Part shown: piece after piece, positions 16,268 to 24,247 of the stretch
Layout: every line of letters starts with the position of its first letter
Numbering within the stretch: the first letter of the stretch is position 1
Origin: Dyella_D sp052115385
GTDB lineage: Bacteria; Pseudomonadota; Gammaproteobacteria; Xanthomonadales; Rhodanobacteraceae
Direction: 5' to 3'
DNA length: 64,000 bases
NCBI RefSeq assembly: GCF_052115385.1
Contig: NZ_JBFRGP010000011.1
Location: 82,914-146,913, forward strand
Position numbers and translations under genes: made by a program
The notes under the pieces: generated by a model
What the model saw: the letters and a program-made list of their open reading frames with translations, nothing else
The model's database searches: none
What the model was told of the DNA's origin: nothing

Positions 16268-16786
16268 TTATTTCTTGCCGCGCCGCGCGCTTGCCTCGCC
16301 CAGCAGCGAGAGCTGCAGGCTCTCCAGCCCGGGCAGGTCGCGCTCCAGTTTCTCGATTTCCTCGCGGAACGCCTGCACGTCCTCGAACTTGCGATAGACC
16401 GAGGCGAAGCGCACATAGGCGACCTGGTCCAGCTTCTTCAGCTCGCGCATCACCAGCTCGCCGACCTGGCGCGAGGGCACTTCGCGCTCGCCGCTCTTGC
16501 GCAGGTCGTTGACGATGGTGCGTACCGCCACGTCCACCGCATCGCTGGCCACCGGCCGCTTCTGCAGGGCGCGTTCGAAGCTCACGCGCAGCTTGCGCTC
16601 GTCGAAGGCTTCGCGGCGCTCGCCGCTCTTGACGATGGCGGGAAGCTTGAGTTCGGCCGTTTCGAAGGTGTTGAAGCGCTCGCCGCACTGGGGGCATTCG
16701 CGTCGCCGGCGCACCGTGGTGCCGTCGTCGGCCAGACGCGAATCGATCACACGGGTGTCTTCATGCTGACAAAAAGGGCAATGCAT
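16268..16786 (-). CDS. nrdR: Transcriptional repressor NrdR
   Basis: This encodes 172 residues. Cys3, Cys6, Cys31 and Cys34 form the zinc ribbon, followed by RRRRECPQCGERFNTFE and an ATP-cone domain (from about residue 48, LPAIVKSGERREAFDERKL). NrdR senses ATP/dATP and represses ribonucleotide reductase operons. It lies between glyA and ribD on the same strand, an order seen in many gammaproteobacteria. Confidence 0.97.
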   Translation of the reverse strand: MHCPFCQHEDTRVIDSRLADDGTTVRRRRECPQCGERFNTFETAELKLPAIVKSGERREAFDERKLRVSFERALQKRPVASDAVDVAVRTIVNDLRKSGEREVPSRQVGELVMRELKKLDQVAYVRFASVYRKFEDVQAFREEIEKLERDLPGLESLQLSLLGEASARRGKK

Positions 16787-16874
16787 GGGGCGCCATTAGA
16801 CGTTCAGTTGGACCGCCATACAACCCGGCGCCCTCCCGGCGTGGCCTGAAGGGACCGGGTTGGCGGGCGCCGGT

Positions 16875-16904
16875 GCGACGAGCGGCCCCTTTCCGGCTCG
16901 TCGC
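16875..16904. terminator. Inverted repeat between glyA and nrdR
   Basis: A perfect 9-bp stem GCGACGAGC (16875-16883) / GCTCGTCGC (16896-16904) with a 12-nt loop starts 25 nt after the glyA stop. A second GC-rich pair, CCGGCGCCC / GGGCGCCGG, lies at about 16828-16873. No T-run follows on the minus strand, so this could be an attenuator, an mRNA-stability hairpin or a factor-dependent terminator rather than a classical intrinsic one. Confidence 0.4.
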
Positions 16905-16928
16905 AAAACGCCCGCTGGCAGCGTTGGC

Positions 16929-18182
16929 TCAGCCGTAGACCGGGAACCGGTGGCACTGCGCGGTGACCTGCTCGCGCACCTTGGCCAGCACGGCCTCGTC
17001 GCCCGGCGCGTCCAGCACATCGCAGATCCAGCCGGCCAGCGCGACCACGTCGGCTTCCAGGTAGCCGCGCGTGGTGACCGCCGGCGTGCCGATACGCAGG
17101 CCCGAAGTGACAAACGGCTTGCGCGGATCGTTCGGCACGGCGTTCTTGTTGACGGTGATGTGCGCCTTGCCCAGCGCCTCTTCCGCGTCCTTGCCGGTGA
17201 CGTCGCGGCCGATCAGGTCGACCAGCATCAGGTGGTTCTCGGTGCCGCCGGAGACGATCTTGTAGCCGCGCTCGATGAAGGTTTTGGCCATCGCCTTGGC
17301 GTTCTTCACCACCTGCTGCTGGTAGCTCTTGAACGACGGTTCCAGCGCTTCCTTGAACGCCACCGCCTTGGCCGCGATCACGTGCATCAGCGGGCCGCCC
17401 TGGATGCCGGGGAACACGATCGACTGCAGCTTCTTCTCGATCTCTTCGCCGGCGTCCTTTGCCACGATGATGCCGCCGCGCGGGCCGCGCAGGGTCTTGT
17501 GGGTGGTCGAGGTGACCACGTGCGCATGCGGCAGCGGGCTGGGATACACGCCGGCGGCGATCAGGCCGGCGACGTGGGCCATGTCCACGAACAGGTAGGC
17601 GCCGACCTTGTCGGCGATGGCGCGGAAACGCGCCCAGTCCATCACCTGCGAGTAGGCGCTGAAGCCGGCCACGATCATCTTCGGCTTGTGCTCCAGGGCC
17701 AGGCGCTCGACTTCGTCGTAGTCGACCAGGCCTTGCTCGTTCACGCCGTACTGCACGGCGTTGAGGATCTTGCCGGACAGGTTGACCTTGGCGCCGTGGG
17801 TAAGGTGGCCGCCGTGGGCCAGGCTCATGCCGAGGATGGTGTCGCCCGGGTTGAGCAGGGCGAAGTACACCGCCTGGTTGGCCTGCGAGCCCGAATGCGG
17901 CTGCACGTTGGCGTAGCTGGCGCCGAACAGCTGCTTCAGGCGCTCGATGGCGAGGCGCTCGGCCACGTCCACGTATTCGCAGCCGCCGTAGTAGCGCTTG
18001 CCCGGATAGCCTTCCGCATATTTGTTGGTCAGCACGCTGCCCTGGGCCTCGAGCACGCGCGGGCTGGCGTAGTTCTCGGAGGCGATCAGCTCGACGTGGT
18101 CTTCCTGGCGGCGCGCCTCGTCGGCCATGGCCTGGGCCAGCTCGTCGTCGAAGCCGGCGATCGTCTCGTTCTTGGCAAACAT
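16929..18182 (-). CDS. glyA: Serine hydroxymethyltransferase
   Basis: This encodes 417 residues, the usual length. The PLP enzyme interconverts serine and glycine and loads one-carbon units on tetrahydrofolate. Motifs are VELIASENYASPRV, GYPGKRYYGGCEYVD, VDMAHVAGLIAAG and the PLP lysine Lys229 in STTHKTLRGPRGG. ATG at 18182 fits the family start; the frame extends upstream to 18353 through a repeat and is not used. Next in the same direction is nrdR after 142 nt. Confidence 0.97.
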   Translation of the reverse strand: MFAKNETIAGFDDELAQAMADEARRQEDHVELIASENYASPRVLEAQGSVLTNKYAEGYPGKRYYGGCEYVDVAERLAIERLKQLFGASYANVQPHSGSQANQAVYFALLNPGDTILGMSLAHGGHLTHGAKVNLSGKILNAVQYGVNEQGLVDYDEVERLALEHKPKMIVAGFSAYSQVMDWARFRAIADKVGAYLFVDMAHVAGLIAAGVYPSPLPHAHVVTSTTHKTLRGPRGGIIVAKDAGEEIEKKLQSIVFPGIQGGPLMHVIAAKAVAFKEALEPSFKSYQQQVVKNAKAMAKTFIERGYKIVSGGTENHLMLVDLIGRDVTGKDAEEALGKAHITVNKNAVPNDPRKPFVTSGLRIGTPAVTTRGYLEADVVALAGWICDVLDAPGDEAVLAKVREQVTAQCHRFPVYG

Positions 18183-18299
18183 CCTGACCTCTGCGGGGTG
18201 GCTGGCGGGGAGTTGAAGCTGGAAAGTGTAGCGCCCGGGGGGTTGGGGGGCCACCTTAGGAAGGCTCGGAAACCGCATACCGGCGGGTATCCGCGGGGC

Positions 18300-18386
18300 G
18301 TAGGCTGGGGTGAGCCGAAGGCGAACCCCAACAGCCCGCGGCCTCCGCAACATCCGTTGGGGTTCGCTGCGCTCACCCCAACCTAC
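18300..18386. repeat. Family A inverted repeat, copy 3 (imperfect)
   Basis: Left arm GTAGGCTGGGGTGAGC-CGAAGGC-GAACCCCAAC (18300-18332) and right arm GTTGGGGTTCGC-TGC-GCTCACCCCAACCTAC are not perfectly matched, showing that the arms drift separately. The stop codon (TGA) of the DUF817 gene at 18373-18375 lies inside the right arm. Confidence 0.85.
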
Positions 18387-19227
18387 GGCGTTGGGCCACC
18401 GCCGACACCATCACGTAGCTGATGATCATCAGCAGCAGCCAGGAACCGAGCTTGCTCAGCGGGACCACGCTCCAGCCGTCCCGCTGCGCCGGATAACGCC
18501 ACGCGGCGGCGAAGGTGCCCACGTTCTCGGCCAGCCAGATAAACGTGGCCACCAGCACGAAGCCCAACAGCAGCGGCATGCGGCGGTGCTCGCGGCGCAC
18601 GCGGAAATGCACCCATGTACGCCCGAACAGCAGGGCCACCGCGCCGAACAACAGCCAGCGCGCATCCGGCACGAAGTGGTGGCTGAAGAAGTTGAGGTAG
18701 ATCGCCAGCGCCAGCCACGCCGTCGCCGCGAACGGGGGATGCCGCACGAAGCGGAACTCGAACAGCCGCCAGGCCCGCGCGATATAGCTGCCGACCGCCG
18801 CATACATGAAGCCGGTGAACAGCGGCACGCCGCCGATCCGCAGCAGCGAGGGCTCCGGGTATTCCCACGAGCCCATCGCCGTCTTGAACACTTCCATGGC
18901 GGTGCCGGTGAGGTGGAACAGCAGGATGACCGCCGCTTCCTCGCGCGTTTCCAGGCGCAGCGCCAGCAGCAGGCACTGCAGGGCGAACGCGGCCAGCACC
19001 AGGAAGTCGTAGCGGGCCAGCCAGGCGCCGCCGGGATAGAACGCCCAGGTCAGCAGCAGCAAGGCCAGCATGCAGCCGCCGAACAGGCAGGCCCAGGCCT
19101 GCTTGAGGCCGAAGCAGACGAACTCGTGCAGCACCAGGGCCCAGGCGCCGCGCGGCGCGGCCCAGCCCTGCGCCCAGGCGTCCAGGCGCCACAGGCCGCG
19201 GGGTGGCGAGATCGAAAGGGAATCCAT
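18373..19227 (-). CDS. DUF817 family integral membrane protein
   Basis: This encodes 284 residues with about eight hydrophobic helices separated by short Arg-rich loops. Recognisable DUF817 features are LHEFVCFGLKQAWACLFG near the N-terminus, FHLTGTAMEVFKTAMGSWEYPEP in the middle, and LAENVGTFAAAWRYP near the end, each written in part. The function of this family is unknown; the Glu and His residues within membrane segments are typical. ATG at 19227 has GGAG about 9 nt upstream. The last codons, RRRLG then TGA, are formed by a family A repeat arm, so the C-terminus may have been altered by repeat insertion. Confidence 0.75.
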   Translation of the reverse strand: MDSLSISPPRGLWRLDAWAQGWAAPRGAWALVLHEFVCFGLKQAWACLFGGCMLALLLLTWAFYPGGAWLARYDFLVLAAFALQCLLLALRLETREEAAVILLFHLTGTAMEVFKTAMGSWEYPEPSLLRIGGVPLFTGFMYAAVGSYIARAWRLFEFRFVRHPPFAATAWLALAIYLNFFSHHFVPDARWLLFGAVALLFGRTWVHFRVRREHRRMPLLLGFVLVATFIWLAENVGTFAAAWRYPAQRDGWSVVPLSKLGSWLLLMIISYVMVSAVAQRRRLG

Positions 19228-19351
19228 GCGGGCGCGCTCCGTGCCAGGTCGTAGCGCGCCAGCCTGGGGGAGCGCCATGGCCCGGCGGCGCCAGGCCATG
19301 GCAGAGCCGGGGCGCGGCGCTGGCCGTCACCGGGACGACGCGCCGACCCGC

Positions 19352-19357
19352 TATAAT
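19352..19357 (+). promoter_or_regulatory. -10 element before ettA
   Basis: A perfect TATAAT lies 73 nt upstream of the ettA start in an otherwise GC-rich 200-nt gap between divergent genes. No convincing -35 box is found 17 nt upstream, so the promoter call rests on the -10 alone. Confidence 0.5.
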
Positions 19358-19429
19358 CTCCGGTTTAACCCAACGCCCTAGCGCCAGCGCCCACCTCGTG
19401 GGCCGGCGGCGCACGCCTCCGGAGGCTCC

Positions 19430-21091
19430 ATGCAGTACATCTACACCATGAACGGGGTCAGCAAGATCGTTCCCCCGAAGCGCCAGATCATCAAGGACAT
19501 CTCGCTGTCGTTCTTCCCCGGCGCCAAGATCGGCCTGCTGGGCGTCAACGGCGCGGGCAAGTCCACGGTGCTGCGCATCATGGCCGGCGTCGACACCGAT
19601 TTTCAGGGCGAAGCCCGCGCACAGCCCGGCACCAAGGTCGGCTATCTGGCGCAGGAGCCCCAGCTCGATGCCGAGAAGACCGTGCGCGAGGCGGTGGAAG
19701 AAGGCGTGTCGGTGATCCTGGACGCGCAGAAGCGCCTGGAAGAGGTCTACGCCGCCTATGGCGAGGAAGGCGCCAACTTCGACAAGCTGGCCGCCGAGCA
19801 GCAGGAGCTGGAGAACATCCTGGCGGTGAACGACGCCCATGCGCTGGAGCGCCAGCTCGAAGTGGCCGCCGACGCGCTGCGCCTGCCGCCGTGGGACGCC
19901 AAGATCGGCCCGCTGTCCGGCGGCGAGAAGCGCCGCGTGGCGCTGTGCCGCCTGCTGCTGTCCAAGCCCGACATGCTGCTGCTGGACGAGCCCACCAACC
20001 ATCTGGACGCCGAGTCGGTGGACTGGCTGGAGCAGTTCCTGCAGAACTACCCCGGCACCGTGGTGGCGGTCACCCATGACCGCTACTTCCTGGACAACGC
20101 CGCCGAGTGGATCCTCGAGCTGGACCGCGGCCGCGGCATCCCGTGGAAGGGCAACTACACCGAGTGGCTGGAGCAGAAGGACGCGCGCCTGAAGCAGGAA
20201 GCCAGCCAGGAGAAGTCGCGCCAGAAGGCGATCGAGAAGGAGCTGGAGTGGGTGCGCTCGGCCGCCAAGGGCCGCCAGTCCAAGGGCAAGGCGCGCCTGA
20301 ACCGCTTCGAGGAACTGAACTCGGTCGAGTACCAGCACCGCAACGAGACCAACGAGATCTTCATCCCGCCGGGCGAGCGCCTGGGCCAGGAAGTGATCGA
20401 GTTCAAGAACGTGACCAAGGCCTTCGGCGACCGCCTGCTGATCGACGACCTGTCGTTCAAGGTGCCGCCGGGTGCGATCGTCGGCGTGATCGGCCCGAAC
20501 GGCGCCGGCAAGTCGACCCTGATGAAGCTGATCATCGGCAAGGAGCAGCCCGATTCCGGCGAAGTGAAGCTCGGCCACACCGTCAAGCTCGCCTACGTCG
20601 ACCAGTCGCGCGGCATGCTCGATGCGAAGAACAACGTGTGGCAGGAAGTGTCCGGCGGCCTGGACATCCTCAACATCGGCAACTTCGAGATCCAGTCGCG
20701 CGCCTACATCGGCCGCTTCAACTTCAAGGGCACCGACCAGCAGAAGATCGTCGGCAGCCTCTCCGGCGGTGAACGCGGCCGCCTGCACCTGGCCAAGACC
20801 CTGCTGCAGGGCGGCAACATGCTCCTGCTCGACGAGCCGTCCAACGACCTGGACGTGGAAACCCTGCGCGCGCTGGAAGACGCGCTGCTGGAATTCCCCG
20901 GCTGCGCGATGGTGATCTCGCATGACCGCTGGTTCCTGGACCGCATCGCCACGCACATCCTGGCGTTCGAGGGCGACTCGCACGTCGAGTTCTTCCCCGG
21001 CAACTACAACGAGTACGAGGCGGACAAGAAGCGTCGCCTGGGTGACGAGGCGGCGAAGCCGCATCGGGTGAAGTACAAGAAGCTGGCGTAA
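19430..21091 (+). CDS. ettA: Energy-dependent translational throttle protein EttA (ABC-F ATPase)
   Basis: This encodes 553 residues with two ABC ATPase domains and no membrane part. The first Walker A is GVNGAGKST (38-46) with signature LSGGEKRRVAL; the second Walker A is GPNGAGKST with LSGGERGRLHL. An arm region and a long charged linker (about 245-300) lie where ABC-F proteins contact the ribosomal E site. EttA gates entry of the initiating ribosome into elongation according to the ATP/ADP ratio. The start MQYIYTMNGVSK is highly conserved. A family B repeat follows the stop. Confidence 0.96.
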   Translation: MQYIYTMNGVSKIVPPKRQIIKDISLSFFPGAKIGLLGVNGAGKSTVLRIMAGVDTDFQGEARAQPGTKVGYLAQEPQLDAEKTVREAVEEGVSVILDAQKRLEEVYAAYGEEGANFDKLAAEQQELENILAVNDAHALERQLEVAADALRLPPWDAKIGPLSGGEKRRVALCRLLLSKPDMLLLDEPTNHLDAESVDWLEQFLQNYPGTVVAVTHDRYFLDNAAEWILELDRGRGIPWKGNYTEWLEQKDARLKQEASQEKSRQKAIEKELEWVRSAAKGRQSKGKARLNRFEELNSVEYQHRNETNEIFIPPGERLGQEVIEFKNVTKAFGDRLLIDDLSFKVPPGAIVGVIGPNGAGKSTLMKLIIGKEQPDSGEVKLGHTVKLAYVDQSRGMLDAKNNVWQEVSGGLDILNIGNFEIQSRAYIGRFNFKGTDQQKIVGSLSGGERGRLHLAKTLLQGGNMLLLDEPSNDLDVETLRALEDALLEFPGCAMVISHDRWFLDRIATHILAFEGDSHVEFFPGNYNEYEADKKRRLGDEAAKPHRVKYKKLA

Positions 21092-21097
21092 CAGCTT

Positions 21098-21213
21098 GAG
21101 CCCCTCTCCCGTCGGGAGAGGGGTTGGGGTGAGGGTACGGGCGGAGTGGAGCGCACAACTCCGCCCGTACCCTCACCCGCCTGCCGGCACCCTCTCCCGG
21201 AGGGAGAGGGACT
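21098..21213. repeat. Family B repeat, copy 2 (short form)
   Basis: It contains the CCCCTCTCCC-GTC-GGGAGAGGGG hairpin, GGGTGAGGGTACGGGCGGAGT and its inverted partner ACTCCGCCCGTACCCTCACC, then a second CCCTCTCCCGG/AGGGAGAGGG hairpin. It fills the gap between ettA and pyrF and lacks the part containing GAGGAGCGAGGAAGG found in the two longer copies. Confidence 0.85.
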
Positions 21214-21249
21214 CCACATCCGGCGCCTTCATTGATCACGGAGACTCCC

Positions 21250-22062
21250 ATGCACTTCATGCAATCCCTGCACGCCGCATGGCAGCGCCACCACTCCCTG
21301 GTCTGCGTCGGCCTCGACCCCGAGCTGCCGAAATTCCCCGCCCATCTGCGCGACGACGCCGACGCCGTCTTCAAGTTCTGCGCCGCCATCGTCGATGCCA
21401 CCGCCGACCTGGCCTGCAGCTTCAAGCCGCAGATCGCGCACTTCGCGGCGTTGCGCGCGGAAGATGCGCTGGAACGGCTGATCGCGCACATCCACACCCA
21501 GCACCCCGGCGTGCCGGTGATCCTCGACGCCAAGCGCGGCGATATCGGCAGCACCGCGCAGCACTACGTCAGCGAGGCGTTCGAGCGCTATGGCGCCGAT
21601 GCGGTGACGCTCAATCCCTATCTGGGCCGCGATTCGATCCAGCCGTTCCTGGACCGCGCCGACAAAGGCGTGATCCTGCTCTGCCATACCTCGAACCCGG
21701 GCGCGTCCGACCTGCAGGACCTCGACGTCGGCGGCCGTCCGCTGTACCAGCGCGTGGCCGAGCTGGTCGCGCGCGACTGGAACACGCACGGCAACTGCGC
21801 CCTGGTCACCGGCGCCACCTGGCCGGAACAACTGGCCGAAGTGCGCGCACTGGTGGGCGAGGTGCCGCTGCTGGTGCCGGGTATCGGTGCGCAGGGCGGC
21901 GATGTGGAAGCAGTGGTCAAGCATGGCCGCACCGCCGATGGCACCGGCCTGATGATCAGTTCTTCGCGCGCCATTCTGTATGCCGGCCAGGGCGAAGACT
22001 TCGCCGTCGCCGCGCGCCACGCCGCGCAGGCACTGCGCGACAGCATCAACCGCTACCGCTGA
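21250..22062 (+). CDS. pyrF: Orotidine 5'-phosphate decarboxylase (type 2 subfamily)
   Basis: This encodes 270 residues. PyrF converts OMP to UMP, the last step of de novo pyrimidine synthesis. The catalytic Asp-X-Lys-X2-Asp is LDAKRGDIG with Lys95; further family marks are VCVGLDPELPKFP and the phosphate-binding VPGIGAQGGD. The length and the GDIGSTAQHY motif place it in the longer type 2 group. ATG at 21250 has GGAG 7 nt upstream; the frame also allows a start at 21232. Confidence 0.95.
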   Translation: MHFMQSLHAAWQRHHSLVCVGLDPELPKFPAHLRDDADAVFKFCAAIVDATADLACSFKPQIAHFAALRAEDALERLIAHIHTQHPGVPVILDAKRGDIGSTAQHYVSEAFERYGADAVTLNPYLGRDSIQPFLDRADKGVILLCHTSNPGASDLQDLDVGGRPLYQRVAELVARDWNTHGNCALVTGATWPEQLAEVRALVGEVPLLVPGIGAQGGDVEAVVKHGRTADGTGLMISSSRAILYAGQGEDFAVAARHAAQALRDSINRYR

Positions 22063-22125
22063 GCGCTTTTCTCGCCGCGCCATGCGCGGCATAGTCGAGG
22101 CCTTCCGTCCCGCGAGAAGCCGCGC

Positions 22126-23085
22126 ATGCGCGACCCTGCCTTCGATGCCCACCGCCGCCAGTGGCTGCGCGCCGCCGGCTTCGGCCTGGGCGCTGCCGCC
22201 CTCGGCGCCCTGCCCTTCGCCACCCGCGCCGACGCAGCCGCACGCTCGCGCCTGATCCTGCTCGGCACCGCCGGCGGTCCCACGCCGAAACCCGATCGCG
22301 CGGCGCCGGCCAGCGCGGTGGTGGTGGATGGCGTGATCTACGTGGTCGACTGCGGCAACGGCGTGGCGCGGCAGATGGTGCAGGCGAAGCTGGATCTCGG
22401 CGCAATCCGCCACGTGTTCCTCACCCATCAGCATTCCGACCACAACGCCGACTACGGCAATCTGCTGTGGCTGGCCTGGGCCGCGCGGCTGCACACGCGG
22501 GTGGATAGCTGGGGACCGCCGCCGCTGGCCGCGATGACGCGCGACTTCCTGCGCATGAACGACGCCGACATCCAGACCCGCATCAAGGACGAAGGCCGCC
22601 CGCCGCTGGCGCCGCTGATCGTGCCGCACGAATTGAGCAAAGGCGGTGTGGTGCTGCAGGACGAACGGGTCAAGGTCAGCGCCGCGCTGGTGGCGCATCC
22701 GCCGGTGGTGCCGGCGTTCGCCTATCGCTTCGACTGCCCGGACCGTTCGATCGTGTTCTCCGGCGACACGCGGCCGACCGACACGCTGGTCGCCCTGGCA
22801 CGCCACGCCGACGTACTGGTGCACGAAGTGATGTACCTGCCGGCGCTGGAAAAATTGATCGCCTCCGAACCGAACGCGGCGCGCCTGCGCGAACACCTGC
22901 TGGCCAGCCACACCACCACCGAACAGGTCGGCCGGGTCGCCACCGAAGCCGGCGTAAAGACGCTGGTGCTGAATCACTTCGTGCCGGGCGGCGATCCCAC
23001 GCTGACCGACGAAGTCTGGCGCGACGCCGTGGCACCGCATTTCAAAGGCCGGCTGGTGGTGGGACGCGACCTGTTGGAGCTGTAA
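22126..23085 (+). CDS. Exported metallo-beta-lactamase-fold hydrolase
   Basis: This encodes 319 residues. A Tat-like leader (Arg-Arg-Gln-Trp-Leu-Arg followed by a hydrophobic stretch to about residue 39) precedes the domain. The zinc motif is THQHSDH (His101, His103, Asp105, His106), with later ligands in FSGDTRP and a C-terminal NHFVPG. The overall layout resembles RNase Z/arylsulfatase-like members, but a periplasmic location argues against tRNA processing. It lies 63 nt behind pyrF and ends 2 nt from the convergent acyltransferase gene. The substrate is unknown. Confidence 0.85.
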   Translation: MRDPAFDAHRRQWLRAAGFGLGAAALGALPFATRADAAARSRLILLGTAGGPTPKPDRAAPASAVVVDGVIYVVDCGNGVARQMVQAKLDLGAIRHVFLTHQHSDHNADYGNLLWLAWAARLHTRVDSWGPPPLAAMTRDFLRMNDADIQTRIKDEGRPPLAPLIVPHELSKGGVVLQDERVKVSAALVAHPPVVPAFAYRFDCPDRSIVFSGDTRPTDTLVALARHADVLVHEVMYLPALEKLIASEPNAARLREHLLASHTTTEQVGRVATEAGVKTLVLNHFVPGGDPTLTDEVWRDAVAPHFKGRLVVGRDLLEL

Positions 23086-23086
23086 G

Positions 23087-24247
23087 TCAGTCCACCGCGG
23101 CCACGGCGATGCCGACGATCGGCGGCGGACGCTGCAGCCGCGCACGCAGCCAGCGTTCGCAGGGTGCGGACAGATAACGCTCCACCGCCGTACCGAGCAA
23201 CCCGCACAGCAACAGCGCCGGCAGGTACCACAGCCAGCCGCGCGACATGTCGCCGCCGAGGGCGCGGAACAGGCGCACCGTGCCGTAGACCACGAACATA
23301 TGGGTCAGGTAGATCTCGTAGCTCAACTGCCCCCAGCGGCGCAGCCAGCCGAAGCCGCGCAGTGGACGCTGTGCTTCGCGCTGACCGCAGGCGACCAGCA
23401 CGCACAGCGTGGAGAAGGTCAGCAGCAGCATCACCCCGTCGTGCAGCAGCGGCCACCAGAACGGCATGGCGATAAACACCGCGAACAAACCGATCGCACC
23501 GGCGACCCCCAAGGCCTGCGTGGCCCAGCGCGGCGCCTTCCAATGCGCCACCGCCAGCGCGCCGAGCACGCCGGTGCCGATGGCGGCCATGCCCGGCAGA
23601 TAAGCCTTCTCTTTCCAGATCTCGCTCGCGTCGTCGAGCGAAGACAGCAGCCACGGCAGGGTCATGGCGAATGCGCACAGCAGCAGCGCCATCAAGGCAT
23701 CGCGGCGCAGCAGCAGGCAGGCCAGCGGAAAGCCGAGGTAGAACACTTCCTCGATCGACAGCGACCACAGCACGTCCCAGTTGCCGGGCAGATAGCCGGT
23801 CTGTCCTTCGTACCAGTTCAGGTGCAGGCCGAGCGCCGCGAACACCGCGCGCGGCAGCGACTGGCCTTCGCGACCGATCACGTAGTCCGACGCGCCCACC
23901 AGGTGCAACACGCTGAGCACGCCGACCAGGGCCAGCAGGCACGGCACGATGCGCGCGAAGCGCCGCGCATAGAAATCGCGCAGGTCGATGCGTTCCAGCG
24001 CGCCCCAGCGGCGGATCGCATTGCCCGCGATCAGGAAACCGGAGATCACGAAGAACACGAACACCGCTTCGTAGCCGTTGAAGTTCAGCGCGCTCAGCAA
24101 CCGCGTCGGCAGCACCTCGGCCAGCGCGGTCTTCTTCAGCGGTATGCGCAGGCCTATGTGGTGCAGCACCACCAGCAGGATGGCGATGCCGCGCAGCAGG
24201 TCGATGCCGGGATTGCGTTCAACGGGCGAAGGCTTGGACGATGGCAT
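23087..24247 (-). CDS. Membrane O-acyltransferase (acyltransferase 3, OafA/YrhL type)
   Basis: This encodes 386 residues with about ten membrane helices. Family marks are the N-terminal GIDLLRGIAILLVVLHHIG with the catalytic His, FVFFVISGFLIAGNAI, RRFARIVP and WSLSIEEVFYLGFPL. These enzymes move acetyl or other acyl groups onto sugars of lipopolysaccharide, exopolysaccharide or other envelope glycans. Its start lies 29 nt inside the end of the Tat-signal threonine aldolase-like gene, so the two are translationally coupled. Acceptor and donor are unknown. Confidence 0.9.
   Translation of the reverse strand: MPSSKPSPVERNPGIDLLRGIAILLVVLHHIGLRIPLKKTALAEVLPTRLLSALNFNGYEAVFVFFVISGFLIAGNAIRRWGALERIDLRDFYARRFARIVPCLLALVGVLSVLHLVGASDYVIGREGQSLPRAVFAALGLHLNWYEGQTGYLPGNWDVLWSLSIEEVFYLGFPLACLLLRRDALMALLLCAFAMTLPWLLSSLDDASEIWKEKAYLPGMAAIGTGVLGALAVAHWKAPRWATQALGVAGAIGLFAVFIAMPFWWPLLHDGVMLLLTFSTLCVLVACGQREAQRPLRGFGWLRRWGQLSYEIYLTHMFVVYGTVRLFRALGGDMSRGWLWYLPALLLCGLLGTAVERYLSAPCERWLRARLQRPPPIVGIAVAAVD

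Noticed and set aside
18383..21064. Minus-strand frame of 893 codons across ettA and the DUF817 gene
   Set aside because: It is antisense to ettA and in a shifted frame of the DUF817 gene; both real genes have unmistakable family motifs.
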